Source: Cyprinodon diabolis
Lineage: Eukaryota > Chordata > Actinopteri > Cyprinodontiformes > Cyprinodontidae
Assembly: GCA_030533445.1 (NCBI GenBank)
Contig: CM060068.1
Coordinates: 47,956,453-48,020,452 of the forward strand
Direction: 5' to 3'
DNA length: 64,000 nt
Both the position numbers and the translations under genes were made by a program. Positions 42,247-51,911 of the stretch are shown here, piece after piece. The notes below the pieces were generated by a model. That model saw only the letters and a program-made list of their open reading frames with translations. It was not told the origin of the DNA and did no database searches. Position 1 is the stretch's first letter. Each line of letters starts with the position of its first letter.

Positions 42247-42280
42247 AGATCTTAATGTCTACAAATCATGGAATCGTAGG

Positions 42281-45213
42281 GGACCAGCCAAGGGCAAACC
42301 AAGGACCAACCAAGGACCAGCCAAGGGCAAACCAAGGACCAGCCAAGGGCAAACCAAGGACCAACCAAGGACCAGCCAAGGGCAAACCAAGGACCAACCT
42401 AGGACCAACCAAGGGCCAGCCAAGGACCAGCCAAGGGCCAGCCAAGGACCAGCCAAGGGCCAGCCAAGGGCAAACCAAGGACCAACCAAGGGCCAGCCAA
42501 GGACCAGCCAAGGGCCAACCAAGGACCAACCAAGGACCAACCAAGGGCCAGCCAAGGGCAAATAAAGGGCCAACCAAGGACCAACCAAGGGCCAGCCAAG
42601 GGCAAATCAAGGGCCAGCCAAGGGCAAACCAAGGACCAACCAAGGACCAACCAAGGGCCAGCCAAGGACCAGCCAAGGGCCAGCCAAGGGCAAACCAAGG
42701 ACCAACAAAGGGCCAGCCAAGGACCAGCCAAGGGCCAACCAAGGACCAACCAAGGGCCAGCCAAGGGCAAATAAAGGGCAAACCAAGGACCAACCAAGGA
42801 CCAGCCAAGGGCAAACCAAGGACCAACCAAGGACCAGCCAAGGGCAAACCAAGGACCAACCAAGGACCAGCCAAGGGCCAGCCAAGGGCCAGCCAAGGAC
42901 CAGCCAAGGGCCAACCAAGGACCAACCAAGGACCAACCAAGGGCCAGCCAAGGGCAAATAAAGGGCCAACCAAGGACCAACCAAGGGCCAGCCAAGGGCA
43001 AATCAAGGGCCAGCCAAGGGCAAACCAAGGACCAACCAAGGACCAACCAAGGGCCAGCCAAGGACCAGCCAAGGGCCAGCCAAGGGCAAACCAAGGACCA
43101 ACAAAGGGCCAGCCAAGGACCAGCCAAGGGCCAACCAAGGACCAACCAAGGGCCAGCCAAGGGCAAATAAAGGGCAAACCAAGGCCAACCAAGGGCCAGC
43201 CAAGGACCAGCCAAGGGCCAACCAAGGACCAACCAAGGGCCAGCCAAGGGCAAATCAAGGGCCAACCAAGGACCAACCAAGGACCAACCAAGGGTCAGCC
43301 AAGGGCAAATCAAGGGCCAGCCAAGGGCAAACCAATGACCAACCAAGGGCCAGCCAAGGACCAGCCAAGGGCCAGCCAAGGGCAAACCAAGGACCAGCCA
43401 AGGGCCAGCCAAGGACCAGCCAAGGGCCAGCCAAGGGCAAACCAAGGACCAACCAAGGGCCAACCAAGGGCAAACCAAGGACCAACCAAGGGCCAGCCAA
43501 GGACCAGCCAAGGGCCAACCAAGGACCAACCAAGGACCAACCAAGGGCCAGCCAAGGGCAAATCAAGGGCCAACCAAGGGCCAACCAAGGACCAACCAAG
43601 GGCCAACCAAGGACGAACCAAGGGCCAGCCAAGGGCAAATCAAGGGCCAGCCAAGGGCAAACCAAGGAACAACCAAGGACCAACCAAGGGCCAGCCAAGG
43701 ACCAGCCAAGGGCCAGCCAAGGGCAAACCAAGGACCAGCCAAGGGCCAGCCAAGGACCAGCCAAGGGCCAGCCAAGGGCCAACCAAGGGCCAACCAAGGA
43801 CCAACCAAGGACCACGCCAAGGACCATGCCAAGGGCCAACCAAGGGCCAACCAAGGACCAACCAAGGGCAAACCAAGGACCAACCAAGGACCAACCAAGG
43901 GCACCACCAAGGACCAACCAAGGGCCAACCAAGGACCAACCAAGGGCCAGCCAAGGGCAAACCAAGGGCCAACCAAGGACCAGCCAAGGGCCAGCCAAGG
44001 GCAAACCAAGGACCAGCCAAGGGCAAACCAAGGACCAACCAAGGACCAACCAAGGACCAGCCAAGGGCAAACCAAGGACAAACCAAGGGCCAGCCAAGGA
44101 CCAGCCAAGGGCCAGCCAAGGGCAAACCAAGGACCAACCAAGGACCAACCAAGGGCCAGCCAAGGACCAGCCAAGGGCAAACCAAGGGCCAGCCAAGGAC
44201 CAGCCAAGGGCAAACCAAGGACCAACCAAGGGCCAGCCAAGGACCAGCCAAGGGCCAACCAAGGACCAACCAAGGACCAACCAAGGGCCAGCCAAGGACC
44301 AGCCAAGGGCAAACCAAGGGCCAGCCAAGGACCAGCCAAGGGCAAACCAATGACCAACCAAGGACCAGTCAAGGGCCAGCCAAGGGCAAACCAAGGACCA
44401 ACCAAGGACCAGCCAAGGGCAAACCAAGGACCAACCAAGGACCAGCCAAGGGCAAACCAAGGACCAACCAAGGGCCAGCCAAGGGCCAGCCAAGGGCAAA
44501 CCAAGGGCCAGCCAAGGACCAGCCAAGGGCAAACCAAGGGCCAGCCAAGGGCCAACCAAGAGCAAACCAAGGGCCAACCAAGGGCCAGCCAAGGACCAGC
44601 CAAGGGCCAACCAAGGACCAACCAAGGGCCAGCCAAGGGCAAATCAAGGGCCAACCAAGGACCAACCAAGGACCAACCAAGGGTCAGCCAAGGGCAAATC
44701 AAGGGCCAGCCAAGGGTTAAACCAATGACCAACCAAGGGCCAGCCAAGGACCAGCCAAGGGCCAGCCAAGGGCAAACCAAGGACCAGCCAAGGGCCAGCC
44801 AAGGGCCAACCAAGGACCAACCAAGGACCAACCAAGGACCAGCCAAGGGCCAACCAAGGGCCAACCAAGGACCAACCAAGGGCAAACCAAGGACCAACCA
44901 AGGACCAACCAAGGACAAACCAAGGACCAACCAAGGGCCAGCCAAGGACCAGCCAAGGGCCAGCCAAGGGCAAACCAAGGACCAACAAAGGGCCAGCCAA
45001 GGACCAGCCAAGGGCCAACCAAGGACCAACCAAGGGCCAGCCAAGGGCAAATAAAGGGCAAACCAAGGACCAACCAAGGGCCAACCAAGGACCAACCAAG
45101 GGCCAACCAAGGGCCAGCCAAGGGCAAACCAAGGACCAGCCAAGGACCAGCCAAGGACCAGCCAAGGACCAGCCAAGGACCAGCCAAGGACCAACCAAGG
45201 ACCAGCCAAGGGC
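42281..45213. repeat. Minisatellite: 11-bp unit GGACCAACCAA and variants, about 266 copies
   Basis: Units alternate among GGACCAACCAA, GGACCAGCCAA, GGGCCAGCCAA, GGGCAAACCAA and a few others (GGGCAAATAAA, GGGTCAGCCAA). Because 11 is not a multiple of 3 and no common unit variant creates a stop, all six frames stay open for long distances. This gives ORFs of 821 codons on + and up to 548 on -. Their proteins are pure 11-residue repeats (QPRANQGPTKD-like or LVLGWPLAGPW-like). The + ATG at 42255 belongs to the flanking repeat. I do not consider any of them genes. A 396-bp (36-unit) block is tandemly duplicated: the rare AAATAAAG variant at 42560/42769 recurs at 42956/43165. Confidence 0.97.
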
Positions 45214-45265
45214 CCAACGAGGAAAGTGTGGATATTTTGAATGGCTACTAAAGTATAGCTGTAGG

Positions 45266-46922
45266 CAGTGATGGGACTAACGGCGTTGAAAGTAACGGCG
45301 TTACTAACGGCGTTACCTTGTTTCAGTAACGAGTAATCTAACTAATTACTTTGACTGTAACTATAACGCAGTTACCATTGCAGACACCCCGTCACTGCAC
45401 GTTACTCAGGTCGCACAATTAACCTTTTTTCATGATAGGACTCGTGCGCAGCTGCGTGAAGCTGACACCCCACCCACGTCAAAAAACTCTGCAAATAGAC
45501 TGAATGGTTAGTGCAACGTTAGTGCAGATTTGTGCAGAAAAAAATATTGTTTGTGCTACTTTTGTTTAAGAGATATTAAAGATTATTTTTTAGGTCATCC
45601 AGAGGTGCGCGCCTTGTCATGAGAGAGGGGAGGATGAGAATGGCTGATGTATAGTGAGATTCCGTCTGTCAGTGGGTAGGTGGTTGTTTCTGCTGGTGGG
45701 TGTTAACGTACAGCACACACAGAGAGATGGAGAGTCAGGAGGACTCCAGCAGCAACACAGCGTTTTCCAGATGGAAATACCGGTGTGACGTTGAGCTGCG
45801 TTTCCCCACCAGATACGGTTTCCTCTGCATCTCCGCACAGCGCAGGCGGCACGAGTCACCGCGCAAGCGACAGGAAACGCGCATGCTCGCTAAAGGCGCG
45901 CACCAGTCGCCCTGTGCTCGCGCCACTGGAGAACTATGGAGAGCGTGAAGGATCAAATGATTAACCTGACAACAGCCAGAAATGATAGCCTATATGGAGA
46001 AAGGGAGAAATCTGGATGGATGGATGGATGGATGGATGGATGGATGATGGATGGATGGATGGGTGGATGGATGGATGGGTGGATGGATGGATGGATGATG
46101 GATGGATGGATGGATGGATGGATGGATGATGGATGGATGGATGGATGGATGGATGGATGGATGGATGGATGGATGGATGGGTGGATGGATGGATGGATGG
46201 ATGGATGGATGGATGATGGATGGATGGATGGATGGGTGGATGGATGGATGGATGATGGATGGATGGATGGATGGATGGATGGATGGATGATGGATGGATG
46301 GATGGATGGGTGGATGGATGGATGGATGGATGGATGGATGGATGATGGATGGATGGATGGATGGGTGGATGGATGGATGGATGGATGGATACTCTGCCTT
46401 TTCAACCTACTGTATTTTTTATTTTAAACATTATTTGATGGCCTTTGTGGCAGGGATGGAGATCCATATTTTATGTCACACACAGAGTATACATCTTGAT
46501 AGATAGATGATAGATACTGTAGATGTTGCAGTATCTATAACAACCCAAACACACAGGATTTCAGAATTAGACATCCCCAGTTATTAATTTCACCAGATCT
46601 GAATGCCCTGTTAAAAAACTTCACATGGCGTTCCCCCCTGATGTCATTTACGTTGAGTTGCAATAAATGCTAAACTCTCTGCAGGTTCTTGTCTTTGTCG
46701 TCCGCACTATTCAGCTGGCTTTGGAAACACACGGCGAGAATGTGGGGGCCGGGTGGGGAGGGTTAAGGGGGCGAGAAACGCAAAAGTAACGCAATAGTTA
46801 CTTTTACTAGTAACTAGTTACTTTTATTGTGGAGTAACTCAGTTAGTAACTCAGTTACTTTTTGGGAGAAGTAACTAGTAACTATAACTAATTACTTTTT
46901 CAAAGTAACGTGCCCAACATTG
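45266..46922. mobile_element. 1.66-kb hAT element with perfect 8-bp duplication, carrying a GGAT microsatellite
   Basis: The termini are CAGTGATGGGACTAACGGC and CAAAGTAACGTGCCCAACATTG. GCTGTAGG lies directly on both sides (45258-45265 and 46923-46930). Subterminal arrays of TAACGGCGTTA and AGTAACTAGTTAC motifs are typical of one fish hAT group. A reading from 45727 (MESQEDSSSNTAFSRWKYR) may be the remains of a transposase N-terminus, but no BED finger or DDE domain follows. Confidence 0.92.
46014..46392. repeat. GGAT tetranucleotide microsatellite with GATGATGG interruptions
   Basis: About 380 bp of TGGA repeats broken at intervals by an ATGATGG or GGGTGG variant, giving a higher-order pattern of about 80 bp (compare 46205-46290 with 46290-46375). 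ORFs over it (Met-Asp-Gly-Trp repeats; Ser-Ile-His-Pro repeats) are artefacts. Confidence 0.97.
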
Positions 46923-46930
46923 GCTGTAGG

Positions 46931-48301
46931 ACATTCCTCTGGGCTGTTTTGGATCTTCTTGGCAGACTGGTCCCACTGTCGGTCTTCTTCTGGGTCCTAG
47001 TCTGCAGACCTGCTCCTCTTCTCCTTCCAGATCCAAACGTGGTTCAGAGATGAGATGCAATGATTGGGGTTTAGAGGTATTCAGATGAACGCTCCTGGCT
47101 GTCAGCCCAGAGCCGCTCGTCCTGCAGCCTCTCTCTCCTCTCAGCAAACACAAACAAGTGCGGAGCGGCTGACCTCAGATCAGCAGCATCCTGCAGACCT
47201 CGTCTGAGCCTGCTTTCCCCCTCTAGCAGCAGCCGGAGGAGAGCGGCAGTAACGATGATGGATGGGAGCAGAAACGACAGAGATACGTTTGTTAAAAGGC
47301 TAAATCATCTCCTGTAGCCTGGGAAATCTGCACACACTTCCCCTTCACCCACGCATGCATTCCTGTCAGGGAAGACAAGAGCAGACTGCTACGTATATTC
47401 AGGTCTTTCCTGACCTTCTGTCCAATGAGGCCAGGAAGTGTATTAAAGCTGTTTTGGAATAATGTTCTCATTTCATCACCCAGACTGCTTCTGTGGATTT
47501 CCTTTCATCTCTAATAGGAGGATTATTTTCACTGCCTAATGGAGCGAGAGATTAAAAATAGTTAACTATCATAGAATAAATAAAGCTTTAGGGTGTAATC
47601 AGCCTAAAGCCGCGCTTAGATCTGCTGCTTCTTGGCCTCCAAGCCCTGATAAGCCTAATTATGCCGACGCTCAGGAAATGCCGCTGTGAGCGAGCACAAC
47701 TTCCTGCTCACCGCTTCAAACAAAGCTTCTGGGTTTTGACTCTGATGCCCTTCAGGCTGATGAATTAATCCTGATGTTTACATCTTTACATTTGTTTAAC
47801 TGATGCTGCAAGATTGGAAGTTTTTTTTACATTTTTTTTTATAGATTTGCAGGATTATTCTAAAATCTGGTGAAATTTAAAATTCCGCCTTCTCCAGCTT
47901 GGATGTGTTCCCAGACGGCCGTGTTTTCAGATCCATCCGTCTCCCTACAACCTCTGACCAGCTTCCCTCTCATTGCAAAAAAGAGCAATCTCCCTCAGCA
48001 TGATGCTGCCACCACCGTCCTCCACTGAGTCGTTTGCAGCAAACTTCAGATGAGATTTCTTATTTTTCCTCCTTTTCTCCCATTAAGGTTTGCAGACTAA
48101 TCGTTATCCTGCTGACTGGTTCACTGATGCTCCTGAGCTTTAGACCGATATTTTCAGGATTTAATCAGGATTTAAAATGTTTCCTCCTCCACCGCAGCTG
48201 AAGCATCACCTGCCTGGAACTCTCTGGCAGAATGAAGCACATTTATGGGGAAACCAGAGCAACTCTTTGGCCTCTGATGCATGAATTATGAAAGCATTGA
48301 T
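46931..48301. other. Intergenic; small Tc1 relic
   Basis: CAGCATGATGCTGCCACCACCG at 47997-48018 is again the antisense glycine-rich block of Tc1 transposase. The remainder shows no gene. Confidence 0.45.
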
Positions 48302-48467
48302 CGAAAGTTACTACCGTAACTACGGTTCTATGAATCCTGGATGACCGCCAGAGGCGGTGCTTCAAGCACTGAATGATCATTCTTGCGCATGCGCAGGTCG
48401 GGTACTAATGACAAGAAAGTCAGCTGTGACCTGCCGGGGAACCACGTGACTCTATATAGTCACGTGG
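48302..48467 (-). repeat. DIRS left inverted terminal repeat (3' end) with outer extension
   Basis: 48341-48441 matches the reverse complement of 53938-54040, including GACCGCCAGAGGCGGTGCTT and TTGCGCATGCGCAGGTCG. The outer 36 bp (GAAAGTTACTACCGTAACTA...) is complementary to 48544-48578 in the internal region. Within it, CCACGTGACT (48442-48451) and AGTCACGTGG (48458-48467) form a 10-bp hairpin around CTATAT, combining two CACGTG E-boxes with a TATA-like core. Confidence 0.88.
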
Positions 48468-48543
48468 GTCCCGGCAATCAATCCCTCAATCTTCTCGCCA
48501 AAGCAGAGATTCCGAGGGACCAAGCGCTCTGGCAGTCATCCGG

Positions 48544-48632
48544 GATTCATAGAACCGTAGTTACGGTAGTAACTTTCGTTCTATTTCATCCCTACTGACC
48601 GCCAGAGGCGGTGCTTCAAGCACTGGATGACT
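48544..48632 (-). repeat. DIRS internal complementary region
   Basis: GATTCATAGAACCGTAGTTA to AACTTTCG is the complement of the left element edge. It is fused at about 48578/48579 to TTCTATTTCATCCCTACTGA, the complement of the right edge. The fusion point predicts the circle junction and gives the element limits used here. Confidence 0.9.
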
Positions 48633-48692
48633 CATATCAACAAGGTCACGAGGAATCAGCAACATTCAAGGAACAACGACTACACCACCCAC

Positions 48693-51600
48693 CTAATGTG
48701 ATGTAGAGGCATGCTGCTCCAGGATTCCTTGAAGTGGATGGGGCGCAGCCACATTCACCCTGTAGAACCGAGTAAAGGTACTAGGTGATTTCCAGGAGGC
48801 CGCACGGCATATAACATCCAATGGCACCCCAGTCATAGCAGCAAACGACGTCGACATGCCCCTTGTAGAGTGGCATTTCACTCCTGCCGGCAGTGGCCGG
48901 TCCTGCAAGGCATAAGCCTTGGAGACCAAATCCACAACCCAGTGTGCAAGTCGCTGCTTAGAAAGTGCCTGACCCTTCCGTGAGCCAGCGTAGCAAACAA
49001 AAAGGCTATTTGTCTTTCGGAAGGATGCCGTGGCATTGATATATGTCTCAAGAGCACGAACAGGACACAGTGGTTCAGAGGGGCTTCCGGAGTCAAACCG
49101 GGCAAGATGGAGCGGCTGGGTACTGCCTGCTGGCAGTGATACCTTAGGAATAAATGCTACGTCAGACCACAGTGTAACGCCTGAGCCATCAGGATTCCAC
49201 CGGCAGCAGGGTTCGGCTATCGAAAGAGCCTGTAATTCCCCCACACATTTTGCGGAAACCATAGCTAAAAGGAACACAGTCTTCAGTGAGAGCCATTTGA
49301 GGTCTGCCGACGCCAGGGGCTCAAATGGGAGGGACCGAAGAGCCTCAAGCACAAGAGAAAGGTCCCACGCCGGTGCCACAGGGCGGGTGGGCGGATGCAA
49401 ACGCCGAGCACCTCTTAAAAACAGTACAACATCCTTGTCTCGGCCCACAGAACAACCATTCAGCCCAACATGCCAACAGGAAATGGCAGCCACATACACC
49501 TTTAAGGTAGATGGAGACCGTCCTTGATCCAGTAATGCTTGCAGGAAGGTCAGTATGTCAGAAACTGAACACTGCACCGGGTCCTGCCCTCTATCACGGC
49601 ACCAGGTCGCAAAGACCGTCCACTTGTTAGCATAGACAGCTCGCGTGGACGGCGCCCATGCATTAGCCATTGTATGCCCTATGGACCCAGTGTATCCTGA
49701 GAAAGTGGACCCTGGCCTTGCAGGGGCCAAATCCAGAGCTGGAGCCGGTCCGGTTCGGGGTGCAAAATCTGACCCCCCATCTGGGAAAGAAGATCTCTCC
49801 TGGAGGGGAGACGCATTGGCGTCCTGACGTACCCTGAGGAGAGTCTGAAAAAGTAGGCTGAATGGCGGAAAGGCATAAAGGAGGGTCCGGGGCCAGTCGT
49901 GTGCCAGAGCATCGTGGCCCAGAGGGCTGCTGTTGTCCAATGAGAACCAAAGGGGACAGTGAAATGCGTCCCTTGAGGCAAAGAGGTCCACGTCCGCCCT
50001 GCCAAAGACCTTCCAGATGCACTCCACCACCTCTCGGTGAAGCTTCCACTCCCCCGGAAGCGGCTTCTGACGGGATAGAAAATCTGCTGGCACGTTCTCC
50101 GGCCCTGGGATGTAGGCTGCTCTGAGGCTGGCTATGCGTGGAGCTGCCCAGGTCAGAAGCCATTGAGTCAAGCACAACAGTTTCCTTGACCTCGTTCCCC
50201 CCTGGTGGTTGATGTGAAAGACCACTGTGGTGTTGTCTGACCTCACCAGCACGTGCTTCCCCCGCAAGCCTGAAAGAAAGCTCTGAAGAGCCAGAAGTAC
50301 AGCCTGTAACTCCAGGACATTGATGTGTTCCCTGCTCTGCCGCTGGGACCATGTCCCCTGTGCCATTTGACCCCGCCAGGTTGCACCCCAGCCCGTGGAG
50401 GATGCATCTGTAAACACAACTTCCCGACGACACAGGAGGGAACCGAGCGGGACCCCTGTGGTCATAAACAACCTCACCCTCCATTGGGACAGAGACTGAA
50501 GACACTGAGGCCCCACCCAAAGTCTTCGGAGACGATGAGTGTTCCGTGTGGGATCCAGATTCAAGCTGTTCAACCACATCTGGAGGGGCCGCAATGACAG
50601 CAGCCCCAAGGGCACTACGGCGGACGCAGCTGTAAGCATGCCCAAGAGTCGAAGATACCGTACAAGAGGCAGTGCCACGCTGTGCCTGAATTCCGGGAGC
50701 ACGCTCAATATACTGTCCACCCGCTGGGGTGACGGGCAAGCAATCATTGAGATTGAATCCATGGCAATGCCCAGGAAGACAGTCTCCTGTGAGGGAGTCA
50801 GACTGCTTTTCTCCATGTTCACCTGCAAGCCCAAGCATCCCACATGATGGAGCACTAACCGAGTATCTCGAACCGCCTGGTCCCACGTCGCGGCACAAAT
50901 GAGCCAGTCGTCCAGATATGGGAGGATCCTCAATCCCTGTGCCTGCAGAGGAGAGAGGGCCGCTGCAACACATCGGGTAAACACCCTGGGAGACAGTGAA
51001 AGTCCGAACGGGAGGACCCTGAACTGGAAATGCCTCCCTTGAAAAGCAAAACGAAGAAACCACCAATGGGGCGGAGCGATCGGAACGTGAAAATAAGCAT
51101 CCCTGAGATCTATGGAAGTGAACCAATCGCCCGGGGAAATCGCCTGCAACACTTCCTTGGTGGTCAGCATATGAAAGGGCATGGCCTTCAAGTACACATT
51201 CAGGCCTCTGAGGTCCAAGACTGGACGCAGGCCCCCGGTCTTCTTCGGGACCAGAAAATACATGGAATAAAAGCCCCCTGGATCCAGCAGGGGGTCCACA
51301 GGCACTATAGCACCCTTGGCCAGCAAGGTGCAGATTTCTTGGTTCAGTGCCTGTGCCTTCACCGGGTCGTGGATCACAGTCATCCTGACCCGGCCAGGGA
51401 TAGGTGGCCGGCGGCGGAATTGAAGACGGTACCCCCGGGACAGGGTGGACAACACCCACAAGTCCGGGGTGTGGGCAGCCCAGAAGCTGAGCTGTCCCGG
51501 GGAAAAATAACCGACCGCCGGCCCTAAGGCATCATCTGCAGGCCCCCCGGCCCTTCGAAGGCCCGAGAGGACGCCGGCCAGACTGAGCGGGCCGAAAGGG

Positions 51601-51911
51601 ATGAAAGGACCTTGTCCCAGCCTGGTCTCGAGCTCTGTTTCTCCGATCTGGAGCAGGTCTCTGGACCGATCTCCGAACTGGTAACAGACCCTGGGGCTCA
51701 GTGGAAGAAGGAGAAGGCCCTGAGGACCCCCGTGAAGGACCCGCAGCTGCCCAGGTGCTGACTGGCTGGCGATCACGTCTGTGAAGCCCTGCCAGCTGTT
51801 GCCTTGTTCTAGAGGCCTGAGCTGTACGGTCCAAGGCGTCCAGTGCCGCAGAACCAAAAAGCTCCCCCGGGACCACAGGCAGGGCCCGGAGGGTTCTCCT
51901 ACAAGGCTCAC
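48693..51911 (-). CDS. DIRS polyprotein: reverse transcriptase - RNase H - tyrosine recombinase (1,072 aa)
   Basis: The RT spans about residues 195-390, with LVPKKTGGLRPVLDLRGLN and the catalytic YLDDWL at 332-337. The RNase H spans about 496-615, with FTDAS, LELQA, SDNTT and PADFLSRQ giving D-E-D-D. The tyrosine recombinase spans about 755-1060, with HSTRG (HxxR, 1014-1017) and the nucleophile in TRFYRVN (Tyr1050). The first catalytic Arg, expected in the SAKRxxEL context, is Cys889 (SAKCVGEL; codon TGT at 49247-49245), a likely CpG C-to-T change. Residues about 698-745 look out of register with the family: the RRDLLSQMGG-type segment expected there is readable in another frame from 49801 down. 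This suggests a deletion with compensating shifts in the linker. The ORF overlaps the gag 3' end by 380 bp in a different frame. It is open throughout but probably cannot integrate by itself. Confidence 0.93.
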   Translation of the reverse strand: MSLVGEPSGPCLWSRGSFLVLRHWTPWTVQLRPLEQGNSWQGFTDVIASQSAPGQLRVLHGGPQGLLLLPLSPRVCYQFGDRSRDLLQIGETELETRLGQGPFIPFGPLSLAGVLSGLRRAGGPADDALGPAVGYFSPGQLSFWAAHTPDLWVLSTLSRGYRLQFRRRPPIPGRVRMTVIHDPVKAQALNQEICTLLAKGAIVPVDPLLDPGGFYSMYFLVPKKTGGLRPVLDLRGLNVYLKAMPFHMLTTKEVLQAISPGDWFTSIDLRDAYFHVPIAPPHWWFLRFAFQGRHFQFRVLPFGLSLSPRVFTRCVAAALSPLQAQGLRILPYLDDWLICAATWDQAVRDTRLVLHHVGCLGLQVNMEKSSLTPSQETVFLGIAMDSISMIACPSPQRVDSILSVLPEFRHSVALPLVRYLRLLGMLTAASAVVPLGLLSLRPLQMWLNSLNLDPTRNTHRLRRLWVGPQCLQSLSQWRVRLFMTTGVPLGSLLCRREVVFTDASSTGWGATWRGQMAQGTWSQRQSREHINVLELQAVLLALQSFLSGLRGKHVLVRSDNTTVVFHINHQGGTRSRKLLCLTQWLLTWAAPRIASLRAAYIPGPENVPADFLSRQKPLPGEWKLHREVVECIWKVFGRADVDLFASRDAFHCPLWFSLDNSSPLGHDALAHDWPRTLLYAFPPFSLLFQTLLRVRQDANASPLQERSSFPDGGSDFAPRTGPAPALDLAPARPGSTFSGYTGSIGHTMANAWAPSTRAVYANKWTVFATWCRDRGQDPVQCSVSDILTFLQALLDQGRSPSTLKVYVAAISCWHVGLNGCSVGRDKDVVLFLRGARRLHPPTRPVAPAWDLSLVLEALRSLPFEPLASADLKWLSLKTVFLLAMVSAKCVGELQALSIAEPCCRWNPDGSGVTLWSDVAFIPKVSLPAGSTQPLHLARFDSGSPSEPLCPVRALETYINATASFRKTNSLFVCYAGSRKGQALSKQRLAHWVVDLVSKAYALQDRPLPAGVKCHSTRGMSTSFAAMTGVPLDVICRAASWKSPSTFTRFYRVNVAAPHPLQGILEQHASTSH

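Noticed and set aside
42255..44720. 821-codon + strand ORF of QPRANQGPTKD-like repeats as a gene
   Set aside because: It arises from an 11-bp tandem repeat without stops. The other five frames are open too, the ATG lies in a transposon flank, and there are no splice or promoter signals.
43563..45209. 548-codon - strand ORF of LVLGWPLAGPW repeats (membrane-like)
   Set aside because: Hydrophobicity is a by-product of the complementary strand of the same minisatellite.
45936..46427. ORFs with Met-Asp-Gly-Trp or Ser-Ile-His-Pro repeats
   Set aside because: Direct translation of the GGAT microsatellite inside a hAT element.
49663..51459. 598-codon - strand ORF overlapping the DIRS polyprotein
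   Set aside because: A shadow frame: no domain apart from short family-like words at the linker, while the 1,072-residue frame holds RT, RNase H and recombinase motifs.
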